Of a stretch of DNA of 10,681 nucleotides, positions 1 to 7,240 are shown in pieces. The translations under genes were made by a program, and so were the position numbers. The notes beneath the pieces were generated by a model. That model worked only from the letters and a program-made list of their open reading frames with translations. It had not been told where the DNA came from and ran no database searches. Positions within the stretch are counted from its first letter, which is position 1, and each line of letters opens with the position of its first letter. The stretch lies in assembly GCA_035500455.1 (NCBI GenBank), contig DATJXG010000389.1:1-10681 (forward strand), in the 5' to 3' direction. Origin of the DNA: DATJXG01 sp035500455. GTDB taxonomy: Bacteria; Acidobacteriota; Terriglobia; Terriglobales; Acidobacteriaceae.

Positions 1-141
1 TTTCACCTGCTGAATCGCCTGGACCCTGACGACAAGCTGGTACTGAACCTTTTCATAACCGCACGGAAAGCACCGGCTGAAGCTGCCCCGGCTGCGCCGG
101 ACCAGAGACTTGTTCGCGCGCATGAGATGCTGCGTTCGTGA
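1..141 (+). CDS. C-terminal fragment of an upstream protein, possibly a SAM-dependent methyltransferase
   Basis: Frame 1 is open from the first base to a TGA at 139-141 and encodes the last 46 residues of a protein whose start lies outside the window. The stretch LVLNLFITARK resembles the final beta strand of class I methyltransferases, which often ends in a hydrophobic run followed by ARK or ARR and a loose tail. The complete methyltransferase at 5039-6001 has a comparable ending (FFLTMTARKP). After that strand comes an Ala/Pro-rich tail. The fragment contains no catalytic motif, so the family call is only a hint; a glycosyltransferase or another cytoplasmic enzyme is possible. It is co-oriented with the acyltransferase at 287 but separated from it by 145 bp. 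Confidence 0.5.
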   Translation, partial: FHLLNRLDPDDKLVLNLFITARKAPAEAAPAAPDQRLVRAHEMLRS

Positions 142-241
142 ATCCAAGGGCGAGATATGTTCCCCGCATTCATGAATTCAGCATCCCCGCTTGTCCGGAG
201 GCAACTCGAACGCTGCTAGGCGCTGACGACAGTGGCAGGGG

Positions 242-266
242 TGCCCGGCGGGTGGGCTTCCGGGCA
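242..266 (+). other. Inverted repeat (possible leader hairpin) before the acyltransferase gene
   Basis: TGCCCGG at 242-248 is perfectly complementary to CCGGGCA at 260-266, giving a 7 bp GC-rich stem with an 11-base loop. The 3' arm ends 20 bases before the ATG at 287. No T tract follows on either strand, so it does not look like an intrinsic terminator. It could be a 5' leader hairpin affecting translation or simply chance in GC-rich DNA. The rest of the 142-286 gap shows only the short palindromes ATTCATGAAT (168-177) and TGAATTCA (173-180) and no convincing promoter. Confidence 0.3.
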
Positions 267-286
267 AAATCAGGGACTCCGTAGTC

Positions 287-1447
287 ATGTTTGAGACGGC
301 AGCCAGCGGTGCGCGCGTCAAATCACTCGACGTTCTTCGAGCGGCAGCAATCTTCCTGGTTCTGCTGCAGCACAGCGTGCTCACTCAGGCCTGGTTCAAG
401 GGTGGATGGTCAGGAGTTGACCTTTTCTTCGTGCTCAGCGGCTTCCTGATCTCCGGTCTGCTGTTCATGGACTTCAAAAGATTTGGCCGGATCGGTGTGG
501 GCCGATTCCTCATCCGCCGCGGATTCAAGATTTATCCGCCGTTCTACGCGCTGATGGCCTGGACAGTACTGATGTTTTTTCTCTACCAGGGCCATCTAAA
601 GGTGCGGCTGCTGCTCTCCGAACTCTTTTTCCTCCAAAGTTACGCTGGAGGGATGTGGAGCCACACCTGGTCACTGGCTGTGGAGGAACACTTCTATCTT
701 GTGCTGCCATTTCTGCTGATTCTTTTGTGCCGGATCGCCCGCCGCAGAGAAGACCCCTTCCACATGCTCCCCGGACTGTTTCTAGTCGTGGCCGCTGGAA
801 GTCTGGTTTTGAGGCTCTTCATGTGCTCCGCTGGACCACGAACATTTGCCGATATTCGCTTTCCAACTCATCTGAATGTGGATGCGTTGCTCTTCGGCGT
901 AGTCTTGTCGTACTTCTACCATTTCCGGCCGGGCGTCTGTGCTCTTTCGGAGCGAGTTCCGCGGGGGGCGCTCCTGAGCTTGAGCATCGCCTTTGTTGCT
1001 CCATGTTTTTTTGTCGACGGGAGTCGGAGCATTTTTGTTCAGACCTTCGGCCACGTCATGCTGTATCTGGGCTATGGCGGCGTGATGCTGTTTGCCCTTA
1101 CGGCACCGCCGGTCCGGGGCGATGCCGGAGTGGCCGCGGCCGCGCGCGACAGTTTGGCGTTCGTGGGGAAGCACTCGTACTCGATTTATCTTTGGCATGT
1201 CCCGATTGCTTATTGGGGCTTCGAGTTTCTTAAACGGCTCGGATTCTTGCCGCAGACCGGCGTGGTTCAATTTCTTCTTTACGTCTCGACGAGTCTGCTG
1301 CTGGGAATCGCGACGTCCAAGTTGATCGAGATACCGTCACTGAAGGTGCGAGAGGTACTTTTTCCGGCCTTTGGTGGAACCGTTGGGGCTCGCGCGGGGC
1401 ATCCGGCGCGGCCCCTCATGGTTCCGGAGACTGCGGATCCCGCATGA
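287..1447 (+). CDS. Acyltransferase 3 family membrane O-acyltransferase (OafA/YrhL-like)
   Basis: This 386-residue integral membrane protein probably transfers an acyl group (often acetyl) onto sugar hydroxyls of a surface polysaccharide. Family marks are clear. R18-X10-H29 in the first segment is the conserved Arg/His motif of acyltransferase-3 proteins. VDLFFVLSGFLIS follows at about 43-55, WSLAVEEHFY at 128-137, and SYSIYLWHVP lies near the C-terminus. About ten hydrophobic segments are visible. The length fits the membrane domain alone, without the extra SGNH domain that some family members carry. The ATG at 287 is the first in-frame start after a TGA at 224-226, with AGGGA about ten bases upstream. 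The gene converges on the methyltransferase ending at 1509, so it is not part of the plus-strand operon that begins at 3285. The acyl donor and acceptor cannot be read from the sequence. Confidence 0.93.
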   Translation: MFETAASGARVKSLDVLRAAAIFLVLLQHSVLTQAWFKGGWSGVDLFFVLSGFLISGLLFMDFKRFGRIGVGRFLIRRGFKIYPPFYALMAWTVLMFFLYQGHLKVRLLLSELFFLQSYAGGMWSHTWSLAVEEHFYLVLPFLLILLCRIARRREDPFHMLPGLFLVVAAGSLVLRLFMCSAGPRTFADIRFPTHLNVDALLFGVVLSYFYHFRPGVCALSERVPRGALLSLSIAFVAPCFFVDGSRSIFVQTFGHVMLYLGYGGVMLFALTAPPVRGDAGVAAAARDSLAFVGKHSYSIYLWHVPIAYWGFEFLKRLGFLPQTGVVQFLLYVSTSLLLGIATSKLIEIPSLKVREVLFPAFGGTVGARAGHPARPLMVPETADPA

Positions 1448-1508
1448 GAGATGGATCAGAAGTCGCCGTAGCCGGGACTTTTCCGCCGACATCCGAACTG
1501 GTCCCTCG

Positions 1509-2213
1509 CTACCTGAGCTTGCGCCAGACTGCCAGGACCGATCGGCCGAACGAATGAGCCACTGCAGCATCCGCGAATCTCGATATTGGCACCAGAAATC
1601 TGTCCCAGAAGAGAATCTGACCAAGACGTGGATCCGATGCGCGAAGCAGCAGGCGGTTGCCGGCGGAGGCAAGCACTCCTACCGAATCGAGATACTTGCA
1701 TTCCGCTTCTTGGAAATCTGGTGGCGCGATCGCGCGCAAGGAGTCCTTTGTGTAGCGCCGATAGTGGCCAAGAGCCGCATCGAAGGGCGAATAGAGCCAT
1801 GGCAACGCGGGCGCCACTACCACCACACATCCATTCATCCTCAGGTGCTTTGCGGCACGAATCAACTCACCGGAATCGTCCTCAATGTGCTCCAGGACGT
1901 CCATATAGAGGATGGCGTCGAACAGTGCGTGCGCGTCAAGCGCCGCCAGCGTTCCGACCGCCACCTCGCAGTTCGGCAGCGATGGCACAACGGTCGCTTC
2001 CAGACGCTCCGCCAGCGTGCGGTCCGGTTCCAGGCACAGCCACCGGCGCGCCGTGCCGTCATTCAATCCGAGAGTGGCAGCTCCGATTCCGGCTCCGACT
2101 TCCAGGACGTCACCGGTCAGGTACGGACGGACCCGCGCGCGCACATAGGACTTCCAGTTCTTGGCGTGGGCAAATATCTCCAGTTCGGTTCCAATGTAGC
2201 GGTCCTCACTCAT
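1509..2213 (-). CDS. Class I SAM-dependent methyltransferase (Methyltransf_23-like), paired with the GT2 gene
   Basis: This 234-residue soluble protein has a complete Rossmann-type methyltransferase core. The SAM-binding loop VLEVGAGIG is at 36-44, the acidic residue of motif II is in LCLEPD at 59-64, and YMDVLEHIEDD is at 103-113. Residues 134-154 (from APALPWLYSPFD to GHYRRY) match a subfamily I recall beside family 2 glycosyltransferases in many surface-glycan loci. The frame stays open upstream to 2306, but that extension lies inside the GT2 gene and has no conserved character. The ATG at 2213 begins MSEDRYIGTE and overlaps the GT2 stop by 8 bp (ATGAGTGA), which suggests translational coupling. 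A GGGAGAG lies rather far upstream, so a ribosome already translating the GT2 gene may supply initiation. The substrate is unknown; a sugar, a lipid-linked intermediate or a polyprenyl-linked compound are all possible. Confidence 0.9.
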   Translation of the reverse strand: MSEDRYIGTELEIFAHAKNWKSYVRARVRPYLTGDVLEVGAGIGAATLGLNDGTARRWLCLEPDRTLAERLEATVVPSLPNCEVAVGTLAALDAHALFDAILYMDVLEHIEDDSGELIRAAKHLRMNGCVVVVAPALPWLYSPFDAALGHYRRYTKDSLRAIAPPDFQEAECKYLDSVGVLASAGNRLLLRASDPRLGQILFWDRFLVPISRFADAAVAHSFGRSVLAVWRKLR

Positions 2214-3228
2214 GTCGCGTGAACACGATTCTCTCCCGGCTGATGAACAGCGGACAGTCGCGAATCGGGATAAAGCTGGATTGTCCGCGACTGTAGAGAA
2301 CCCCAAACGTAAAGATCAGCGAAAGCAGGAGACATTGGCAAAGCAGCACGAGAAGCAAGCCGATCACATTGGTGGCCCAGCCCGGAATGGCCAAGCGCGT
2401 GCCGAATTTGACGATTACGGTGGCGATCATCAGGAGCACAGTGGCCACCGCGAAGATGCCGGATGCGGTCAGCAGGCGCACACCCACCGTATCTCCGAAC
2501 ACGGACATGGCGCTCAGTCCGTGAATCACCAGCCCGCTGAAATTCATTTTCGACTCGCCGGCAATCCGTTTGGCGCGGTTGATGGGAATTGTGGTGTACG
2601 GCAGTTGTGTCTTGATGACGGATGCAGCGTAGTGGTTCCAGAGATCCGAAGTAACCACCAGCCGCTCCAGAAAGTCGGCAGGCACGGCGCTGAAATTTCC
2701 GATACGAATGTCGAACCCCACCAGCAGACGGTGAATTGCCCGATAGATTTGGTAAAAGAGCTTGAAAAGAAGACCTTCCGCTCTCCGTCCACGCGCTGCA
2801 AACACGATTGTTTTGTTCCCCTGCCGGCTACACTCCTCGAGCAGGCTGGGAATGTCGGAGGGTTCGTCTTCTCCGTCTCCGTCCATGAGCACGACGACGC
2901 CTGTGACGCCCTTCAGCTGCAGATGCACGAGTCCGACGGCCAAGGCGCGCTGGTGACCCAGATTTTTCTTTAGCTCCAGGATGCGAACATCCTCCAACCT
3001 CTGCGGCTGGGTCCTTGGAAACTGCTCCGGAATCTGCTGCGTGGAGCCGTCATCTACAAAGACCACCCTCCCGGTCAGCCGTCGCTCACTCAACGCGGCA
3101 TCCAGCTTGGTTACAAGAGCGTCGGCCACCGCCCAGTCATTGAAGACCGGGATCAGAATCGTCAACGGCGAAGCCGGGAAAACGCCGGAAGGGGTTGCTT
3201 CATTTTGGGCGTCGTAGGTCGGATGCAC
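2206..3228 (-). CDS. Family 2 glycosyltransferase, polyprenyl-phosphate (DPM1/GtrB/ArnC-like) type with two C-terminal membrane helices
   Basis: This 340-residue protein has a GT-A fold: LTILIPVFNDW at 22-32, VFVDDGST at 56-63, NLGHQRAL at 89-96 and the metal-binding DGD at 116-118 within LMDGDGED. Further subfamily features are GNFSAVP at 176-182, LWNHYAA at 195-201 and RAKRIAGESKMNF at 217-229, then two hydrophobic helices at about 252-273 and 288-312. This layout is that of enzymes moving a sugar from a nucleotide donor to dolichyl or undecaprenyl phosphate on the cytoplasmic face. The start is GTG at 3228 (MHPTYDAQ); no good Shine-Dalgarno sequence is visible, and no other start precedes the conserved strand except a TTG too close to it. 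It is the first gene of a minus-strand pair with the methyltransferase. The GT-C enzymes on the other strand are plausible users of its product (inference). The sugar is not determinable. Confidence 0.92.
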   Translation of the reverse strand: MHPTYDAQNEATPSGVFPASPLTILIPVFNDWAVADALVTKLDAALSERRLTGRVVFVDDGSTQQIPEQFPRTQPQRLEDVRILELKKNLGHQRALAVGLVHLQLKGVTGVVVLMDGDGEDEPSDIPSLLEECSRQGNKTIVFAARGRRAEGLLFKLFYQIYRAIHRLLVGFDIRIGNFSAVPADFLERLVVTSDLWNHYAASVIKTQLPYTTIPINRAKRIAGESKMNFSGLVIHGLSAMSVFGDTVGVRLLTASGIFAVATVLLMIATVIVKFGTRLAIPGWATNVIGLLLVLLCQCLLLSLIFTFGVLYSRGQSSFIPIRDCPLFISRERIVFTRHE

Positions 3229-3284
3229 AAATGCACCGCGGCACAGGATCCAACGGCGGCGGCTATCTTAGCACGGCGAGTTCG
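3229..3284. promoter_or_regulatory. Short divergent intergenic region between the GT2 and GT-C genes
   Basis: If the GT-C gene starts at 3285, these 56 bases separate two divergent transcription units, so promoters for both should lie here or extend into the flanking coding ends. At its left edge is a direct repeat, ATGCAC at 3223-3228 and again at 3231-3236, separated by AA. TATCTT at 3263-3268 could be a -10 element for the plus strand, but I see no matching -35 at the right distance. No strong operator or hairpin is visible. The assignment rests on gene arrangement, not on a recognised motif. Confidence 0.35.
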
Positions 3285-5042
3285 ATGCCTGTTCGTGTAG
3301 CACCGGCAGATTACGAGATCGGACACGACGTTTCCATGAATGCGGGCGGACTGGCCGGGGCTGCTCTTAGACCCCCGATGGAACACGACCGGGTGACTGC
3401 CCGGCATTGGGTCGAGGCGTTCTCTCTGGGCCTTAGCGGAACGGCTGCAGTGGTGTTGCTGATTTGGGCTTATCGGCACTTCATTGCCACTCCCTGGCTG
3501 CCGATCTGGGATGAATCCTCCTACTACATATCCGCGGTGCGAATTTGGCACGCAATGCGTTCGGGCGGTCTGCACGCCCTTGCGAGTGAGACATGGAACA
3601 ACCACATGATGCTCGGCGGGCCATTTCTTTCCCCCTACTTCCTGGCTATGGGGTTTGTGTTCGGCAGCACGTCGCTTGAGGTCGCGCGGACGGGCAGCCT
3701 GGTTGCGGGCTTGATTTCCTGGGTGGGAATCGTCTGGCTTGCAGCGGAATTGACAGACGAGGGCAAGGCCTACGCGGCGGCCATCGCCGGCGCCGTGTGG
3801 GGAACCTCGCCTATGTTTCTCTATTACACGTCCCGGAGTTTGTATGACAGCTACACCCTGATGCTTACCGCGTTCTGCCTGATCGCTGCTGCCCGATTTG
3901 CGCGGGGAGGCGGGCGCGCGGCTGCGGTAGCTACGGGGTTGCTGGCCGTCCTTTCCTATGAGGTCAAATGCAACGTCGGAATTATGGTCCTCACTGCGAT
4001 TTTCCTCGGCCTGGCCTACCCGGAGATCCGGACCCGGTTGATGAAGGACGCCCGTGGACTATTGGCGCCGCTCACCCGGCCATGGTTCCTTCTTGCCGCC
4101 AGCGCACTGCTCCCGCTGACAGCGTTCTTGATGCTCGACGGGGTGCGACAACTGCTCCGATACCTCCACGGGTACCCTTTCTATCCATTGAGCCTCCGCG
4201 ACCAATTGATGTTCTACCCGCATTCGCTTTTTCAGGAATATGTGTCCAGCCCCGTCCTCGCCGGGGTTCTGCTGGCCGGTGTTCTCTACTGGGCTTGGAG
4301 AGGGTGGGCAATGCCTGCGGCGCGCGTCGCACTGCTTTACGTTGTGCTCCAGGTCGTCGGTGCCACGCTGCACGCGCAGACGGACGGCCGTTTCATCTGG
4401 GGCGCGGTGGCTATTTCCGCCTCTCTCGCCGGGGCATTCCTGGCCAGGGAACTTGCCCGTTTGCCGTGGCGGATCCGTTTCGCGGCCGGCTCCATGCTTG
4501 CGTTTGTACTTGTGTTTTCCGTCTGGGTGGCTCCGGCGTCGGCGGAGAGATTTTTCTCGAGGACGCAGGTGGCCCCGACTCTTGCGCAGCAAACAACTCT
4601 GCTCCAAGGTCTCAGCTTCATTCGCGACAATACCAACCCTCAACAGACCATCCTGCTGGTCGGCGTTGCGGATGAGGGGATCAATCAGGGAATGGTCACG
4701 CAGTTTCTCATGAACCCGGCTACCGGCCAGGTGCAGGATATGCCGCTCCTTCCCTACGCCGACATTCCCGCCACTTGGGGGATTTCGCCCCAACCCTCGC
4801 CCTTTTACGCTGCCGAATTGGAAAAGGCATTTCTACAATACCCCGAGGCGCGGCTCGTCGTCCTGGACCACGAGGCCGGTTCGGCGTTCCGGGGAGTCCT
4901 GTATCCCTGGATTCTCTCGTGGCAGGAGAACTATGGGCGTGCAGCGCAGAAAATGAAGGAACTCGAAGTTGCTTCCCAGCTCGATACACGCGCCGGTTTG
5001 CGAGTCACGATTTACAGGCGCACGGCGCAGGGTCACCGATGA
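3285..5042 (+). CDS. GT-C fold membrane glycosyltransferase (GT39/ArnT-PMT-like), first gene of the plus-strand operon
   Basis: This 585-residue polytopic protein has a GT-C glycosyltransferase layout. A first helix at about 46-62 is followed by an external loop containing WDES (75-78), where GT-C enzymes carry their acidic catalytic residues. Many hydrophobic helices follow, then a soluble C-terminal domain of roughly 150 residues. In GT39-like enzymes the donor is a polyprenyl-phosphate sugar and transfer occurs on the periplasmic side; a role in adding a sugar to the glycan is inferred. I chose the ATG at 3285 because GGCGAG sits four bases upstream and it leaves room for a promoter. Other in-frame starts are TTG 3195, ATG 3231 (two bases beyond the GT2 start), ATG 3336 and ATG 3378; all lie before the first helix. 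It overlaps the next gene by four bases (ATGA). The acceptor is unknown, and an uncharacterised GT-C family is as likely as true ArnT. Confidence 0.82.
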   Translation: MPVRVAPADYEIGHDVSMNAGGLAGAALRPPMEHDRVTARHWVEAFSLGLSGTAAVVLLIWAYRHFIATPWLPIWDESSYYISAVRIWHAMRSGGLHALASETWNNHMMLGGPFLSPYFLAMGFVFGSTSLEVARTGSLVAGLISWVGIVWLAAELTDEGKAYAAAIAGAVWGTSPMFLYYTSRSLYDSYTLMLTAFCLIAAARFARGGGRAAAVATGLLAVLSYEVKCNVGIMVLTAIFLGLAYPEIRTRLMKDARGLLAPLTRPWFLLAASALLPLTAFLMLDGVRQLLRYLHGYPFYPLSLRDQLMFYPHSLFQEYVSSPVLAGVLLAGVLYWAWRGWAMPAARVALLYVVLQVVGATLHAQTDGRFIWGAVAISASLAGAFLARELARLPWRIRFAAGSMLAFVLVFSVWVAPASAERFFSRTQVAPTLAQQTTLLQGLSFIRDNTNPQQTILLVGVADEGINQGMVTQFLMNPATGQVQDMPLLPYADIPATWGISPQPSPFYAAELEKAFLQYPEARLVVLDHEAGSAFRGVLYPWILSWQENYGRAAQKMKELEVASQLDTRAGLRVTIYRRTAQGHR

Positions 5043-6001
5043 TGCGAGAACAATCGACGGCTCCTCCGGGCGTCGCACCGGCCCCCGAGAAAGCGGATCT
5101 GCGGCGGTATTGGGATGCGCATCCGATTTCCACCGACAGTGTCCCGCACGAGGCGGGCTCGCGCGAATCCTTCGAAGCGATTTACGAGAAATGGAAGCAG
5201 ACCATTGACCAGCTGCGCCTCGACTTTCTCGAATCGTGCCGCGGACGGAAGGTTCTGGAAGTCGGTTGCGGCATCGGCAAAGATGCCCGATTCCTCACGG
5301 AGAATGGCATCGACTACACGGGCCTGGACTACAGCTTCCGCACGCTCGGCTTGGCGCAGAAACACTTTGATTACGCGGGCTTGCGGAGGCGGTTCGTCAA
5401 CGGAGACGCGGTGGCCCTGCCGTTTGCCGACAACACCTTTGGTCAGGCCATTTCCATCGGCGTGATCCACCACATCGTGGGCACGCCGGATGCGTGCCGC
5501 GAGTTGGTGCGTGTTACGGCACCGGGTGGAATTGTGCGGGTGATGTTCTACAACCGCGAGTCCTACCATTACGCACTGGTGAAGTGGGTGGTGCGACCCC
5601 TGATCTGGCTCATGCTGCATTTCCGCGCGCTTGAAGTCTTTCTCCGGTGGGCGCCTGAGAAATATCGTCATCTCTATGCCATCGCGAAACAGCACGGCCT
5701 CTCCCGCGAGTTGCTGCTCGCCACGAGCGCGGATACCAGCTTCGCTGGGCGCGACAACTTCATCCCGCGGTCTGGCTTCTGGACGGAGAGAGAAATGCGT
5801 GAACTGTTCCGGGGGCTCGAGGATTTCCACTTCGTGCGACGCGACCTGAAATATTTTCCACTGCCATTCTTGCGGGGCTGGGTGGAACAGCGATGGGGGT
5901 TTTTCCTTACCATGACTGCGCGCAAGCCGGAAGGGGCAGCCGCATGCCAGGGTCCGTCCCGCGGCATCGAGGGACACGCGGCCGCTGCCGCGGCAGTCTA
6001 G
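5039..6001 (+). CDS. Class I SAM-dependent methyltransferase (Methyltransf_11-like)
   Basis: This 320-residue soluble protein has the N-terminal signature LRRYWDAHPISTDS (21-34), seen in a group of methyltransferases from polysaccharide clusters. The SAM-binding loop VLEVGCGIG is at 72-80, GLDYS with acidic D97 at 95-99, GDAVALPF from 122, and VIHHI at 142-146. A roughly 150-residue C-terminal half follows, ending the fold at FFLTMTARKP. The last 20 or so residues are a low-complexity Gly/Ala tail. The frame is open upstream to 4775, but that stretch lies within the GT-C gene in another frame. Start choice falls on the tandem ATGs at 5039 and 5042, which overlap the preceding stop, with CAGGGT about six bases upstream. 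The overlap implies co-translation with the GT-C gene. It probably methylates a sugar or precursor in this pathway (inference); no substrate-specific residue is recognisable. Confidence 0.92.
   Translation: MMREQSTAPPGVAPAPEKADLRRYWDAHPISTDSVPHEAGSRESFEAIYEKWKQTIDQLRLDFLESCRGRKVLEVGCGIGKDARFLTENGIDYTGLDYSFRTLGLAQKHFDYAGLRRRFVNGDAVALPFADNTFGQAISIGVIHHIVGTPDACRELVRVTAPGGIVRVMFYNRESYHYALVKWVVRPLIWLMLHFRALEVFLRWAPEKYRHLYAIAKQHGLSRELLLATSADTSFAGRDNFIPRSGFWTEREMRELFRGLEDFHFVRRDLKYFPLPFLRGWVEQRWGFFLTMTARKPEGAAACQGPSRGIEGHAAAAAAV
5985..5996. repeat. 12 bp perfect palindrome at the end of the methyltransferase gene
   Basis: CTGCCGCGGCAG is a perfect palindrome lying just before the TAG at 5999-6001. 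It directly follows GCGGCCGC (5978-5985), also palindromic. Both fall in the Ala-coding low-complexity tail of the methyltransferase and 11 bases before the next start at 6008. A self-complementary site without a spacer forms only a weak hairpin, and no T run follows, so it is not a terminator. It may be a by-product of Ala codon repetition. Confidence 0.35.
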
Positions 6002-6007
6002 AAAACC

Positions 6008-7240
6008 ATGCGCGTCCTCCTAGTGACGAAGAATTTTCCGCCGCGCTCCTGCGGGGTGGGTGACTACGTTTGTTGTCTTGCCAGCGAGTTAGCCGCCGCC
6101 GGAGAATCTGTGACTGTCCTGACGGAACCTGCCGAAGCTCCGCGTCACGTAGCGCTGGGTTTGAGAGAAGTTCCGCTGCGAGGATGGCGTGACCTTTCGC
6201 GTATTCTGGACGCAATCGCCGCATCGGCTCCGGACTGTGTTCAGCTCGAATACTCGGGATATGCCTGGGGGCGCTGGGGTGTGGCCTGGTGGGTCAATGC
6301 ACTTCTGTTCCAGTTGCGGCGCCGTGGCATTCCAGTGCGCGTGGGCCTGCACGAACTGGCCGTCAGCATGCGCTTGCATCCATTCCAAGCGCCTGTGGCG
6401 CTGGCGCAGTGGGCGCACAACGCGTTGCTGATCGCTGCGGCGGAGACCGTAGCCGTCAACATGCGCTCGCGCGTTGCGCTTCTCGAACGGCTGTTTCCTT
6501 GGTGGCGCGAAAAGATTCAATACCGGTCGAATTCGAGCACGATCCCCGTTGTCTCCACCTCCCCGGCTGAGCGCGCTGCATTTCGGCGCGCGCGCGGCGC
6601 AGCCAGCGACGCCATCGTGGTGGCAAGTTTTGGATTGTTTCATCGCGCCAAGAATTACGAAGGACTGATTCAGGCAGTCGCACACCTTTACCGCTTCCGG
6701 CCCATGCAACTCTGGATGCTCGGAAACTCAGCGGCGGCCTCCCCGGAATATACGGCGCGATTGATGCAAGCGGCGCGCGATGCGGGCATAGAGAGTGCTC
6801 TGTGGTGGCCCGGCAGGCTGGAAGCCGGGGACATTTCCCGGGCGTTGCAAAGCGCCGACGTGTTCGTGCTGCCGCAGCCCGATGGACATCTCACGCGCAG
6901 CAGCGCCTTCATGGCAGCGGCCGCGCATGGATTGCCGGTGGTGGCGGTGCGGCAGTCCGGCGGCCTCGACCAGAGAGAGTTCCGCCACGGGGAAACCGTG
7001 TGGCTGGCGGAGTTCAGCACTGCCGCACACCTCGCCGCCGGAATTCGCGCCCTCATCGACGACCCCGCTGCAGCAAAGCAGATGGGGACCAACCTGCGAA
7101 GTCTTTATGAGAAGTTGTTCGCCTGGAGCGTAACGGCCACCGTCCCGGGCAGCGTGAAGCAGGGTGCAGTGCCCGTCGAAGAACCCGGCAGACAAGAATC
7201 GGTCGCTACGGCAGCCTCCGCCGGTGGAGCCAAACCGTGA
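6008..7240 (+). CDS. Family 4-like (GT-B) glycosyltransferase lacking the usual EX7E glutamates
   Basis: This 410-residue cytoplasmic enzyme begins MRVLLVTKNFPPRSCGVGDY, the glycine-rich N-terminal loop of GT-B transferases (G16, G18). The donor-binding half has VVASFGLFHRAKNY near 205-218 and ends in a typical helix (IRALIDDPAAAKQMG). At the place where GT4 enzymes have E-X7-E, this protein reads LPQPDGHLTRSSAFMAAAAHGLPVV, with D292-G293 and R297-S298. I recall a similar D-G-x-x-R-x-S pattern in a GT4 subgroup, so this is more likely a subfamily trait than decay. The role would be addition of a sugar from a nucleotide donor to the growing lipid-linked oligosaccharide; donor and linkage are unknown. 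It starts six bases after the methyltransferase stop with no strong Shine-Dalgarno, and its TGA overlaps the GTG of the next gene (GTGA). The last 40 residues beyond the fold are Ala/Gly/Glu-rich. Confidence 0.88.
   Translation: MRVLLVTKNFPPRSCGVGDYVCCLASELAAAGESVTVLTEPAEAPRHVALGLREVPLRGWRDLSRILDAIAASAPDCVQLEYSGYAWGRWGVAWWVNALLFQLRRRGIPVRVGLHELAVSMRLHPFQAPVALAQWAHNALLIAAAETVAVNMRSRVALLERLFPWWREKIQYRSNSSTIPVVSTSPAERAAFRRARGAASDAIVVASFGLFHRAKNYEGLIQAVAHLYRFRPMQLWMLGNSAAASPEYTARLMQAARDAGIESALWWPGRLEAGDISRALQSADVFVLPQPDGHLTRSSAFMAAAAHGLPVVAVRQSGGLDQREFRHGETVWLAEFSTAAHLAAGIRALIDDPAAAKQMGTNLRSLYEKLFAWSVTATVPGSVKQGAVPVEEPGRQESVATAASAGGAKP

Noticed and set aside
196..201. GGAGG-like Shine-Dalgarno in the first intergenic region
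   Set aside because: No ATG, GTG or TTG follows at a usable distance, so it does not mark a small gene.
2214..2306. N-terminal extension of the first methyltransferase to 2306
   Set aside because: It lies inside the GT2 coding region, and the conserved part begins at MSEDRYIGTE with an ATG overlapping the GT2 stop.
1371..2973. Long plus-strand frames opposite the methyltransferase and GT2 genes (1371-2222 and 2212-2973)
   Set aside because: The minus-strand products have complete, ordered catalytic motifs, while the plus-strand translations have none and are rich in Arg, His and Gln.
4775..5038. Upstream extension of the second methyltransferase to 4775
   Set aside because: The 88 extra codons lie inside the 3' end of the GT-C gene in another frame and look unstructured. 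The tandem ATGs at 5039/5042 have a good Shine-Dalgarno and the usual overlap.
5033..5977. 314-codon minus-strand frame opposite the second methyltransferase
   Set aside because: It is antisense to a gene with clear SAM-binding motifs and has no family signature of its own, so it is a GC-rich shadow frame.
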